A stretch of DNA of 64,000 nt from Helianthus annuus. Taxonomy: Eukaryota > Streptophyta > Magnoliopsida > Asterales > Asteraceae. Below are positions 11,701 through 22,083 of this stretch, piece after piece. Numbering within the stretch: the first letter of the stretch is position 1; every line of letters starts with the position of its first letter. A model generated the notes under the pieces. That model made no database searches, was not told the origin of the DNA, and saw only the letters and a program-made list of their open reading frames with translations. The translations under genes and the position numbers were made by a program. Location: NCBI RefSeq assembly GCF_002127325.2, contig NC_035448.2:86880587-86944586 (forward strand). The letters run 5' to 3'.

Positions 11701-13424
11701 GCTTGAAGACAGGACATGAGCTTGAGATCTTTCGCAGTAGTTTCACCATAAACACATAGAATATCACCACTGGCTAGCACAAAACGAATCATCTTATCGG
11801 AACACACAACTTCAGCACGGTTTTCACGAAGAAAGTCCATGCCTACTATGACATCGAAACTTCCGAGCTGCATTGGAATGAGGTTAATCGGGAATATATG
11901 ATTGTTGAGCTTGAGAGTACAATCACGGAGCACGGAATTGACAACAATGGTTCTTCCGGTAGCGACTTCTACTTCGAAGGGTGTCGAAAGATAAGAGCGC
12001 TTACGTCTAAGAAGCTTCTCAAATTCAAAGGACACAAAGCAGTTATCGGCTCCAGTATCAAACAAACATGATGCATATATACCATTCACAAGGAACGTAC
12101 CATTGACCACGTTGTTATCAGCTTGAGCCTGGCGTGCGTTGATGTTGAAAGTTCTGGCGTGAGCGGCTTGTTGTTGAGGCTGTTGTTGTTGTTGCTGGGG
12201 TTGTTGAGCTTCTTGTTTCACCACCCTGTTCGGGCACCGGTTTGCGAAGTGGTTAGGGTCACCACATGCAAAGCAGGTCCGAACATTGTTTGCCGGGGCC
12301 TGTGCAGCTTGAGGAGCTTGAGGAGCAGGGAGTAGAGCTTGGTTGACAGCGGCTTGAGCTTGAGCTTGACGGGGACCATAGCGACAACTTGCAGTGAAAT
12401 GCCCGTAGACGTTACAGTGAGCGCAGAATCGGCAAGCCACACCCACCGGGTGATGATAAGAACATGTAGCACAGAGTGGGTGGGGGCCGGTGTACGCACG
12501 CTTCGCTGGCGGCGCATTGATCACTGGCGCTGAACGCTGTGGCTGTTGCTGCTGGGCTGGTACAGACTGTAGTGGAGCAGCAGTGGTTGCGGCAGCGCAA
12601 CTTTTGTTCTTCTTTCTTCTTCTCGAAGACTTGGAGGCTTGAGTGGTGGTGTTGTCGGTTGATGCGGTAGTCACTTGATGCAACGACTTGGATGGCTTAT
12701 CCCAGACACCAGCCTTAACTCGCTTGTCGTTAATCTCGGCAGCGAGTAGGTAGGTTTCCTCGATCGTTGCGGGTTTGGCGGCGTGAACAAAATCTGCGAC
12801 ACAATCCGGAAGAGCACGGATGTATTTCTTGATGGTCATGTCAGAAGTCTTGACCTGGTCGGGACATATGATACTCAATTGCTTGAAACGGGCGGTAAGA
12901 CCAGCGTTGTCGCCCTCCTTCTGCTTGATACTCCAGAACTCATCCTCCAACTTTTGGCGTTCGTGGGGAGGACAGAACTCGTCCATCATGATCGCTTTCA
13001 ATTCCTTCCACGTCAGCTCGTATGCAGCGTCGTTCCCGCGCTTGTTCCTTTCTGCGGTCCACCAGTCCAAAGCTCGCGACTGGAAGACACCGGTAGCATT
13101 GAGAGTACGGAGGTGATCTGGGCATCCGCTTTGACGAAGGGTGACTTCTACCGAGTCAAACCAATGAAACAGAGCCGTAGGGCCATCTTCACCGGTAAAC
13201 TCTTTTGGCCCACATGCCTTGAATTGTTTGAAGCTAAAAGTAGCTTTGTTGGAGTCTTTGGGCGTGAGGGTTCGGGATTCCTCAGATGACTTGCTTGCGT
13301 TCTCGAATACTTCACTCACAGCCTTTGCTACCGTTTTAGAGAGGATAGCAGCAAATCGACGATCTCTCTTCTCCCGACGAGTAAGACGTTGGCGAGGCCT
13401 TGATGATGACGACATGGTCTGCAA
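8799..13424 (-). CDS. gag-pol: Element B gag-pol polyprotein, intact
   Basis: A single 1541-codon frame carries all enzymes of a Ty3/gypsy chromovirus. Gag core is about residues 60-230; CCHC knuckles at 334-347 and 384-397. Protease DTGA is at 456-459. RT runs about 640-810 with FIDD at 793-796. RNase H carboxylates are D942, E979, D1004 and D1047. The integrase finger is H1127, H1134, C1164 and C1167, with catalytic D1197, D1258 and E1294 (the last two separated by 35 residues). A chromodomain-like tail covers about 1489-1540. The start is ATG at 13424; a second Met is three codons in. Unlike A, C and E there is no gag intron. All signature residues are present, so the protein could be active, although its LTRs are rearranged. 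Confidence 0.95.
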   Translation of the reverse strand: MQTMSSSSRPRQRLTRREKRDRRFAAILSKTVAKAVSEVFENASKSSEESRTLTPKDSNKATFSFKQFKACGPKEFTGEDGPTALFHWFDSVEVTLRQSGCPDHLRTLNATGVFQSRALDWWTAERNKRGNDAAYELTWKELKAIMMDEFCPPHERQKLEDEFWSIKQKEGDNAGLTARFKQLSIICPDQVKTSDMTIKKYIRALPDCVADFVHAAKPATIEETYLLAAEINDKRVKAGVWDKPSKSLHQVTTASTDNTTTQASKSSRRRKKNKSCAAATTAAPLQSVPAQQQQPQRSAPVINAPPAKRAYTGPHPLCATCSYHHPVGVACRFCAHCNVYGHFTASCRYGPRQAQAQAAVNQALLPAPQAPQAAQAPANNVRTCFACGDPNHFANRCPNRVVKQEAQQPQQQQQQPQQQAAHARTFNINARQAQADNNVVNGTFLVNGIYASCLFDTGADNCFVSFEFEKLLRRKRSYLSTPFEVEVATGRTIVVNSVLRDCTLKLNNHIFPINLIPMQLGSFDVIVGMDFLRENRAEVVCSDKMIRFVLASGDILCVYGETTAKDLKLMSCLQARKYLRKEYRAFLANIVVAETDKKKKVEVKDVPVVREFPQVFPNDLPGLPPSRDIDFRIDLIPGANPVAKAPYRLAPSEMRELSNQLQELLEKGFIRPSTSPWGAPVLFVKKKDGSFRMCIDYRELNKLTIKNRYPLPRIDDLFDQLQGAQCFSKIDLRSGYHQLRIQEEDIPKTAFRTRYGHYEFVVMPFGLTNAPAVFMDLMNRVCKPFLDRFVIVFIDDVLIYSRSRAEHAQHLRLVLELLQGNQLYAKFSKCEFWLEEVQFLGHIVNSRGIHVDPAKIEAVKGWVTPKNPSEVRSFLGLAGYYRRFIEGFSKIAVPLTSLTHKDKPFVWGTAQETAFQTLKHMLCHAPVLTLPDGSDDFVVYCDASNLGLGCVLMQRDKVIAYASRQLKIHEKNYTTHDLELGAVVFALKIWRHYLYGTRCTIFTDHKSLQHIFNQRELNMRQRRWVELLNDYDCEIRYHPGKANVVADALSRKNYVIGVQNIQAQYNLEALIREAQHACFNERTLKQERIYHDGTQLVSKANGIFYYLDRIWVPRRTDLRKIIMNEAHKSRYSVHPGADKMYQDLRYKYWWPGMKRDIALYVGSCLTCARVKAEHQRPSGLLEQPPVPVWKWESIAMDFITKLPTTPSGHDSIWVIVDRLTKSAHFLPIREDYKVAKLAQIYTDEIIKNHGTPRDIISDRDARFTSRLWETFQAALGTTLNLSTAFHPQTDGQTERTIRTIEDMLRACVIDFGGSWSKHLPLVEFSYNNSYHSSIEMAPFEALYGRRCRSPIVWHEVGHSQLTGPEILQETTDKIHQIRENLVKARDRQKMYADKRRRPREFAVGDYVLLKVSPWKGVVRFGKRGKLAPRFVGPFKILERIGKVAYKLELPEELSNVHPTFHISNLRKCVADHDAIIPLDDLQVNETLHFVEKPVEIMDRQTKQLRRSRIPIVKVRWEGKRGAEFTWELESDMKAKYPQLFR

Positions 13425-14471
13425 TAGACATCGCCATTGGGCTCAACACAACGAATTCGAATCTCGCACGTCTTAGTTTACTAAAGCTTAGAATCACGTC
13501 ACATCTCACGTCACGTAACACATATAAACACATAAGCACATAATCACAGAGGCACATAAGCACAGAAGCAATTAAAGTACATAAGCAATTAAGCAAATAG
13601 AGCACTTAATTCCCTAAACACGTACGAAATTTTATCACAGAGGCTGTCAGAAAACAGAAACCTATAATCACAAGTCGAGTGTCGTTCGTTTTGCATATCG
13701 GATAGCATCACATTGTATCGTCTAACTTAGTCGTAGCATAGCACACTGGTTTCGTTTAGATCACATCAACAGGGACTTGAATCGAGATAGAATAGCAACA
13801 AAAGTCACGCAGATTGATAACAAATGGAGCAATCAACGAATCTTAAAACACGTAAACAGGTAAATCATATAAAATCAATAAAGCAACACTCAAAATCGGA
13901 AAATGGATTGTCTGCGGCTACTAGACTTTGACTAACCATGGCAATTTAACTATTCACAGTTGACTTGTCGTCACTTTCGACTCTAGGGGACAGGTTTCTG
14001 CCTCGATTCTTGGGCATTATGCATGCGCATTCTAGGCCATACTCGTGATTTCAGGTCGTTAGAGTCCGTCAATTGCCTTGGCGAGATGAAATAAGGTTGG
14101 AATAACTGCCAAGGTTAGGGTTTCACCCCTAGCTCAGCAATTTCTTCCTTGTGTTAAGAAAATTTAGAGGAAAGCTTTCATCAAATTACGGGTTTCAGCC
14201 CTAATTTGGTATAATTCTCCCCCGTTTGTTGATAGAAAATTACACAAAATAATTGGCAAAAATTTGTAATTTAGGCAGGAATTTGCGGGTTTCACTCCTG
14301 ATCCCGTCCAAATTACAAAATTTGGCTCGGAGTTTGGATGTAATGATAGAATAGAAGGAAACAACATAAAATAAGCACATAAACTTGGTCTCTTGGTTCC
14401 TAACTATAGTCTAGGTTTCTAAGACAGCGATCCGGACTAGATCGTGTTTAACCTAATTCCCTATAGTTATG
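13425..14471 (-). other. Element B untranslated leader
   Basis: About 1.05 kb between the primer site and the gag start. It shows short direct repeats of CACATAAGCACA type near 13520-13580 and AT-rich stretches. I see no gene or RNA gene in it. Confidence 0.7.
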
Positions 14472-14483
14472 GCTCTGATACCA
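14472..14483 (-). other. Primer binding site of B (initiator-Met tRNA)
   Basis: GCTCTGATACCA on the plus strand is the reverse of TGGTATCAGAGC, placed three bases from the LTR end at 14487. Confidence 0.93.
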
Positions 14484-14486
14484 ATC

Positions 14487-15548
14487 TGTCACACCCCAAC
14501 CGATGGCGGAATCATCGGGGCGCGGCACTGAGCGAAACAGATTGTTCAGAAGTTTCCACAACAACTATCATACAATTCAGTTATATAACACGTCCCATAC
14601 CGTGTCCCAAATAATAACAAGTTATCATAGAAATCAACTAAACAATATGGGAACTGTTCCGACAACTCGGATTCTTAATTATTACAGACCAAAAGTAAAT
14701 ATTGTTTTAAGACTTCTAGACAACTATCCGTAAATCTTACTGACTACAGGTGCCAGTACAAGATCTACAGATAATTATGGCCCTGGAGCAGATACGTGGA
14801 CACTGTCCTAAGGTCACAGGCTCCTAGAAGCTTATTATTGCCTCGCTTCCCTAGCACGCTAGTAGCTTAAACACCTGTCACATACGTTAAAATAAAAGTC
14901 AATACATATAATGTAAAGGTGAGTACACAAGTTTGGTATAACATATAGAGTTCGAATAGTTTACGCATAACCAAGCACGTACACAAGGGCAAACGATGCA
15001 TGTAAATTATCGACATGGGACCATCGATACCAATGACTTCGAGTTGACTGTCCGAGACAGTTCGCAATACATGATTACCACCGTAATCCATGCAAGTAAT
15101 TGTCCTTAGCAACCCCTGTGTGAACGGGTGCTGAGTCCAAACTATAGTACTACGTTGCTAAAGCAGGCAGATAGCACTCCACGTGTAAACATAATAAACA
15201 GCAGTCATTTAGACAAGTAATACATGCAAGTAGGTTAGCGTTCAAATAGTTTGTGTCGTTTGTGAATTTGATAGATTACGTATGTAACACCCAAAAGTGC
15301 TGAAAGCAAAAGGGATCGAGTATACTCACAGTGGTTGATTGTGGATTGAAGGGAGCACTGAGAATAGGTTAGCCTGAATAGTTCGATAACACAACGATGA
15401 GTAATGCGGAAAAAGTAAACAATGTACTTGGATCGAGTAGGCCATTCGATCGGACAGCAGTTCGATCGAGTGGGTTGTTCGATTGGTTTGAAAGTCCGTT
15501 CGAACATCCGCTCGATCGGCCGGCTGGCTCGATCGGCTGGTTCCTTCA
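14487..15548 (-). repeat. Element B LTR, terminal and middle part
   Basis: It begins TGTCACACCCC (reverse of the LTR end) beside B's primer site. It holds the terminal 450 bp (14487-14936) and the middle 612 bp (14937-15548, near-identical to 6097-6710). It stops at 15548 where an inverted copy of the terminal part starts. About 2 kb of LTR start is missing. Confidence 0.88.
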
Positions 15549-15995
15549 AACTTGTGTACTCACCTTTACATTATATGTATTGACTTTTATTTTAACGTAT
15601 GTGACAGGTGTTTAAGCTACTAGCGTGCTAGGGAAGCGAGGCAATAATAAGCTTCTAGGAGCCTGTGACCTTAGGACAGTGTCCACGTATCTGCTCCAGG
15701 GCCATAATTATCTGTAGATCTTGTACTGGCACCTGTAGTCAGTAAGATTTACGGATAGTTGTCTAGAAGTCTTAAAACAATATTTACTTTTGGTCTGTAA
15801 TAATTAAGAATCCGAGTTGTCGGAACAGTTCCCATATTGTTTAGTTGATTTCTATGATAACTTGTTATTATTTGGGACACGGTATGGGACGTGTTATATA
15901 ACTGAATTGTATGATAGTTGTTGTGGAAACTTCTGAACAATCTGTTTCGCTCAGTGCCGCGCCCCGATGATTCCGCCATCGGTTGGGGTGTGACA
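15549..15995 (+). repeat. Inverted copy of B LTR terminal part
   Basis: The reverse complement of 14487-14936, apparently without change apart from a few bases at the junction. It ends GGTTGGGGTGTGACA at 15995, followed by CACAT. Reversing 6097-15548 joins this piece to the rest of a full LTR (about 3.06 kb), so it is best read as the real 3' LTR end of B. Confidence 0.88.
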
Positions 15996-16755
15996 CACAT
16001 TGAACTCACGAGTATATTTAAATAAAACTTTCATTTATTAACAACAAATGTTATAACGTTACAATATATCACAGATTACAGCGAAAGCATATTTAATTCG
16101 TCAAGTGTTTATAAACCACATGTAAAAGCTTTTAGTCTTGTGTTGCGTTTCCATGTAGCTCGACCCATGACCACTCCAGCTTCTCAGACAGCAAGTTCCA
16201 TAGATATGCACCTAAAGGCCTGCAAGGTATGTAACAACGAGTCAACAACAAAGTTGAGCGAGTTCACAGTTGGGTGTTCGTTTTACGTTGTTTATGTAAA
16301 CATTGTTTGTCTTTAGTTGGCTTACTTGCCGTGGGGTTTACCCCATAGTTGAAAATATGATTAACCTGTTTACCCTGTTTCCCAAACATATCCATAGATG
16401 GTGGGGGCTTCCCATGCGAATTACCAGTTTACCCTGTTTCCCAAACCATAACCATAATCAGTGGGGGGCTTCCCCTGTGAACCACTAGACCATACCATAT
16501 CGACTACTAACGAAATATAAGTTGTGCCCTGCATCAGTGTCTATCATCACTGACAGTTTGCCATAGTCCATTAGTACACGCCCGTTCGAACGACACGGTG
16601 TGAGGTTTGTTAAACCTAATAGCGCTATTAACTAATGACCCGCTCGCCATCGGCCTCGGCGATTAAGTCGATATAAAGAGGAGGGACTTCATGATAGAGT
16701 TTTGTCTAGTAAGTTAAGGTTGTTGTCCTACCCAAGGAGGACGAACGTACGTAGT
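15996..16755 (-). repeat. F1 LTR remnant, left part
   Basis: It matches the second F-type LTR at 53757-54058 and 63444 onward (shared segments include the CACATTGAACTCA start and the CCTCGGCGATTAAGTCGAT stretch). It is read as a minus-strand LTR whose first 70 bp or so is gone. It carries GGCTT-apex hairpins near 16400-16480 and one ACCCAAGG-apex hairpin at 16725-16742. Element C splits it. Confidence 0.8.
16751..16755 (+). other. Target site duplication of C, left copy
   Basis: GTAGT immediately before the 5' LTR of C. The identical GTAGT is at 28709-28713, straight after the 3' LTR. Confidence 0.92.
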
Positions 16756-17348
16756 TGTGGCAACTGGCACAAAACCGGTAACTTCCGTACACTTTAATTA
16801 TTATTTAATGACTGCAATTATGTGCTTAAATGTCAACATTGGCTAATTAGATGCTAAGCAAGTGAATTCATGCACGTTGTATACTACAAAATATTTCTTT
16901 ATGCAAAAACGAGAGCGTTGCGTCATAAATATTAGTAAACTCACCGGTAAGACACACTGTGTCAACGGAACTGCAGAAAGCAGTCAGACAATAGAATTGA
17001 GGCCTAGGTGTAGGTCCTACGACAAAGGTACATTAAAACCCAAGAGTACATATCAGGGTTTAATTTATGGTCGTTACGAAAGCTAAAACACGCACTAAAA
17101 GGCACCCGAAACACACTTTAAGTGCGGAACTAATTACGACAAAACTGCGAAACGAACGTTGGTGGCCGCCCGGATAATATTTAATCCCTCAATTATTCTG
17201 TTATGATTAAAATTTTATTTTAATCAGGTTTGTGTTGAAAAATAAATTGAAACGCTTAAAAACGTTATTTTTCAAGTTTAAGCGCGTACCATGAGTTCCT
17301 ACGCGACACAGTGCTTACACTGCAAAACGCAGACAACGCAGAAAACCC

Positions 17349-17524
17349 AGGAATATGCCAGGAATATGCCAGGAATATACCAGGAATATGCCAGGAATAT
17401 ACCAGGAATATGCCAGGAATATGCCAGGAATATGCCAGGAATATGCCAGGAATATGCCAGGAATATACCAGGAATATATCAGGAATATACCAGGAATATA
17501 CCAGGAATATGCTAGGAATATGCT
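17349..17524 (+). repeat. Tandem 11-bp array of PHR1-type sites (16 units)
   Basis: Sixteen units of AGGAATATGCC or its ACC variant. Fifteen contain GAATATGC or GAATATAC, matching the plant P1BS consensus GNATATNC; the unit ending ATATC does not. The array ends 12 bp before the TATA box. The 3' LTR copy (25938-26102) has 15 units. The open frames through it are by-products of the repeat. Confidence 0.9.
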
Positions 17525-17536
17525 ATATGGAAAGTC

Positions 17537-17544
17537 TATAAATA
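17537..17544 (+). promoter_or_regulatory. TATA box of C LTR promoter
   Basis: TATAAATA, 12 bp after the tandem array and followed by a CA- and CT-rich leader. Plant TATA boxes lie about 30 bp before the start, so transcription should begin near 17570 (inference). The copy in the 3' LTR is at 26115-26122. Confidence 0.8.
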
Positions 17545-20133
17545 CCACCATTCCATCACTCCATCTTCCTCATCACCACACTTCCACTTTCTCCCTCTCT
17601 CTCTCTCTAGAAAAGCTACGGCCAAACACCCCCTCTCAATCCATCAATTTTTCGGTTTTGATCACCACATTCCAAGTCCATACAAGTATCAAGGATCCCG
17701 TATAAGGAGGCTTGGTGCAAACGGAAAGCGAAGGACCTCATTCTCTTGCTTTTATCCACCCTATTTGCGTCTAGATTCTTCCCTAGCATCGAGCTAGTGG
17801 TATGTTGCTTAAATCACATTCTTGAACTATTTTGAAGTGGTTAATATGATATGTAACGGTTAAAACTCGAAATCTTACAAGTTGATGCATTAAAGTCTAC
17901 TAAAAACACTAATAATGATGGTTAAAAGCTCATATGTTGTGTAAATGTTGTAGTAATTGATTTGTGTGGTTATTTGGACCCGATCTATGTTGTGGTAGCT
18001 CGGATCATCATTTAACCCGGGTTGGTCATGATCATGGATCATGACATAAGGATGTTTTGAAAGAAACAAGGGTTAAAGGGTGAAACTCTACTACACATGA
18101 ATCATGAACTTGTGTAAAAAGGAATTTTTCTTGTAAAATGAAGTTCTAAACTAATAGATCTAAAGATCTACAAGTGGTATTTTCGAAAGACCAACTGTAA
18201 GACGAAACCATGTTTTAAAACCGAATCTTTCATGAACTAGAGGTGTTTTTGTGAACAAACAAGTGTGTGGACACTTGTGTAACAAAAGTTTTAACAAAGA
18301 AATAATTTTCATAAAAACCGACTAGAAGTTGTGAAACTTCATATTTTTTAAAAATAAGGTTTTTAAGAAATTAAACTTATTTATAAAGATAACAAGACTT
18401 ACTAAACGTGCTAGTAAATTACTACACGTTTTTGTAAATATTCAAGTTCATGAAATGGAGTAATTAGTGAATGTTGTTGATGATTATTGTTGATAATTGT
18501 TGATGTTGATTGTTGACGATTTAAAAGGAAATAAACACATGTTTTGAAAACATGGGAAATCTCCATTTTTTGGGGAAACTCTGTCAAAATTTTTATAAAT
18601 TTTGACACTTAGAAAAAAAAATATAAGTTTTTGAAGAACTTATTCCCTAAAAATGTATTTAAGAGTATTACCAAGGTTTCCCTAATTTTTGGTGATAAGA
18701 AATGAGGATTTCTTCAAAAATAAAAATGGATATAAGTATGTAGATTTTTGAGAGAAAAATATATATTATTTTATCACCAACTTTTGTGCTAAGTGGATAT
18801 AGTATGTGTTATACGTGCTAGCGTATTAAGACTTAAAAATACACATACATCATACAAGATACATAATTCGGGTGCAAAGTGCAAAACACAAGATACTTAT
18901 ATTAATTTTAGAAAAAAAATAATATAAGTAAGATACTTAGTTAAAAATATAAAATATTTTTAACACAAGAATATAAACACAAAAGAGAGTGACTGTACTT
19001 GTGCGATGCAAGTCTAGTGACTAAAGTCAAGAAAACGCGTATAGGTTACGACGTTAATTAAGCAAATCCGGTGAAGTTTACGACGCACAGGAACGCAAAG
19101 TTGTGAGTTCATGCTCCCCCTTTTCTCTTAACTGTTTTCAGTTTTATAACTTCGGGGTGAAATACATGTTACAAATATTTTTATGTTTAACAAATGGTAT
19201 GATAATAAAAAGCACACTTGGTGAGAACGAGTACGAAGTGTGTAGTGATATAAGAATACAAGAAACACACTTGGTGAGAAACGAGTACCAAGTGTGATGT
19301 GATATAAGAATACGGGAGGCGCGCTTGGTGAGAAACGAGAACCAAGTAGGATGCGCTATACCGTGTCACGAGTACAGAAGCACCATTAATCAACAATATA
19401 CCTAGACCGCAGAACAAAAGGTTAGATCTAACGGGTGCCGGGCAGCCACACTCTCGGTGAGGGCGAGTACCGAGTAGTGCTTTTGTGTCTCAGAATATAC
19501 CAATTAAATGCCTAAGGTTTGGTGACTTCCTATGTCGTGTCACATGTTAATGGCTTTGCAACCCATTAACAATCCTGATACTTACAGGAATACCTTATTT
19601 ACATAAAATTTCATACCATACTAAAACTTGATGAATACTTGAGTACGTGGGGTACTCAAGAAAATGGGAATTATACTTGAGTACGTGGGGTACTCAAGAA
19701 GAATATGAATTATACATGAGTACGTGGTGTACACATGAAACTGGATTTATATATATGAAAACTTGATTTATTCACAAACTATGTTTTCATACAAAGTATA
19801 CAAACGTGAAATACAAAACTGCATGAATTCACACCAACATTATGTTGACGTTTTTTTTTTCCAAAACTCACATGTATTTCAGGTAACTAGGATGGATGTG
19901 CGCGTGGTCTTACTTATGCTCTTGGATGTCGCTTATGTTTATCTTTAAATAAAGTTGTAAACTTTTAAGACAATGTTTTATGTGACCTAGCGATGTAAAC
20001 GCTAAACGTATGTTTCAAATTATGGTATTTGAAGTTATTTTCATGAGCATATAGTATGTTTACCTTTCGTATGCAATGAGATCCTTTCATGATCACACCT
20101 CGTGCTTCCGCCGCAGAAAGGGGTGTGACAGAT

Positions 20134-20145
20134 TGGTATCAGAGC
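20134..20145 (+). other. Primer binding site of C (initiator-Met tRNA)
   Basis: TGGTATCAGAGC three bases after the LTR end. The leader 20146-20711 shows no other feature that I can support. Confidence 0.93.
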
Positions 20146-20711
20146 TGCGATTGTAGTGAACCAGGATTCCTTCTCGAGTCTAGACTACAATCTCTAGGAT
20201 CCTATCACGAAAACAATTTTTCAAAAAGTTTTCATTGCATAAAACGTTCCGCGACATCCACTGCCTGAAACTGTTTACATGAGTCTAGAAAGGACACTAC
20301 GAGACTTAGGGTGCAGGAGTAGCACTTGTCTTAACTGAGAAATTACTTGCAATTATGTGTGATAATTAGCATGTACTAGAAGTAGGATGTCACAAGTATA
20401 TGTGACTTTACTTGAAAGCAATGGCCCATCCGAAGGAAGAAATACGAGGATGAAACGAACTGTGCGGACTGTGCAAGGAGTTACGTAATTATGGATGCAT
20501 ACATAATTATGGAATTCAGTGCACAGAAACTACAGCAAGTCTCGTCACGTATAGATTCCCTCAGTGCAAGCCTACTATGTACTCTGCTAGAGTAATAATT
20601 GTTTGATGTCACTTATGTGGTATATATACCTGTGAATATCTATGCTACTAATGTCTAGGGTGACGATATCAAGCAAATATTTAATCATGTCGTGTTATGT
20701 TCTGCCAGAGC

Positions 20712-22050
20712 ATGGCACCCAGGAGAGCTGTGAATGCTCGCAATGGTGATCAACCTCCTCCTCCCCCACTGCCAAGAACTGCTGAAGAACTGAACACCCT
20801 ACTGGAAGAGAGAATCTCTGCTGCCATCGCCCAGTACGAGGCGAACCGTACCCAAGACAGTGGAGGGCTAAGCAATGCCAGACGTAACGGACATGGAGAT
20901 TCGTCAGGAGGAAACGCAGCTCAAGGTAACCCTAAAACAATTTTCTAAGCATGAAGAAATTTATGAACGGTCCTTGTTTCATTATTTCTTCGATTGCTCA
21001 TAAGTGAATTGGTTGGGTTAATTACAGGCTGCACTTTCAAGCAGTTCCTCGACTGCAAACCAATGAACTACGATGGCACTGGAGGAGCAGTAGCATTTGT
21101 GCGTTGGCCAGAGAAGACCGAGGCCACTATCCGCATGAGCAAGTGTACCGCGGATCAGTAAGTCACTTTCGTTACTGGACTGTTTGTCGATGAAGCACTT
21201 ACATGGTGGAATTTGCAAGTTCAAACGTTGGGTGATGAAGCCACGTACGGCATGACCTGGGATGAACTAAAAGAGAAAATGAGAGAGAAGTACTGCTCTC
21301 GTGCCGAACTCCAAAGGTTAGAGACAAAGTTCTGGCACTTGACGATGGTAGGTGCTGACATCAATGGGTATACTCGAAGGTTCCATGATTTGTCCAGGGT
21401 GATTCCTTACATGGTGACCCCGGAATTTAAGCGCGTTGAACGCTACATTTGGGGTCTGGCCCCGGAATTTCGCGGCATGGTGATTTCAGCCAAACCCCAG
21501 ACAATCACTGAGGCTGTAACTCTGGTTGTCAGCCTTACTGAAGACTGTGTTCGCATAGAGAAGCTATCTCTGAACCCGGCAGAAAACACCGTGACGCATG
21601 CTGAGTCGTCCGGTGACAAGAAAAGAAAGCATTCAAACCTGAGTCAAGCAACTCGCACCAACAAGGGTTCCAACAAGAAACGCGACTCCAACCACTCTAA
21701 GGAGGCAAATGCTGCAGCGAAAGGGTCCAAGGCACCATGCCTAAGTGCCAAAAATGTAAGTATCATCATGATGGTGCTTGTCGCATTCCAAGGTGTGACA
21801 AATGTGGTAGGTTGGGTCATCAAGCGGAAGACTGTTGGGGTAAGGGAAAGAATCGAAATGGAAACGGTGCTGGTAACAAGAATGGTAACGGGAAGGGGCG
21901 GAACGAAGGATGCTTCCGTTGTGGAAGCAATGATCATTTCATGAAAGACTGCCCAAAGAAAGACAATGCTCAGGCTCTAGCATTTGTGATTGGAGCAAAG
22001 GACGCACGCGAGGACCCTAACCTGGTCACCGGTACGTTTACTTTGCATCC
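20712..22050 (+). pseudogene. gag: Element C gag, intron-bearing and decayed
   Basis: Exon 1 (20712-20925) encodes a Pro-rich N-terminus starting MAPRRAVNARNG; an upstream in-frame ATG is at 20697. A GT-AG insert covers 20926-21027. Exon 2 resumes in phase 1 at CTFKQFLDC. Breaks: an in-frame TAA at 21159-21161 early in the Gag core, a frameshift near 21713-21740, and another near 22040-22055 just before the protease. The Gag core continues at 21213-21700 and two CCHC knuckles lie near 21790-21830 and 21911-21952. Wording differs clearly from A/E gag, so C is a separate family. Confidence 0.85.
20926..21027 (+). other. Intron-like insert in C gag
   Basis: It begins GTAACC after AAG and ends TTAATTACAG; 102 bp, phase 1. 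Its position corresponds to the inserts of A and E although the sequence differs. Its removal restores the frame into the Gag core. Splicing is inferred. Confidence 0.7.
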
Positions 22051-22083
22051 ATATTATTTGACACCGGTGCCGATTATAGTTTC

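Larger units (their letters stand above)
16756..20130 (+). repeat. Element C 5' LTR
   Basis: A 3375-bp LTR from TGTGGCAACTGG to TGTGACA, paired with 25393-28708. It contains a tandem 11-bp array (17349-17524), a TATA box (17537-17544) and a pyrimidine-rich CTCTCT leader. A possible leader intron runs 17800-19882: GTG then GTATGT at the donor, and a T-run with TTTCAG at the acceptor. Direct repeats of CACACTTGGTGAGAA (19210-19350) and of CTTGAGTACGTGGGGTACTCAAG hairpin type (19635-19735) follow. No coding gene is seen. Confidence 0.93.

Noticed and set aside
14487..15995. The 450-bp inverted repeat as ends of a DNA transposon
   Set aside because: Both arms are the terminal part of the B LTR and the middle is LTR sequence; an inversion explains it without a new element.
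17291..17705. Open frames rich in NMPGICQEY-type repeats on both strands
   Set aside because: They are produced by the 11-bp tandem array upstream of the C promoter; no conserved domain, and the copy number changes between the two LTRs.
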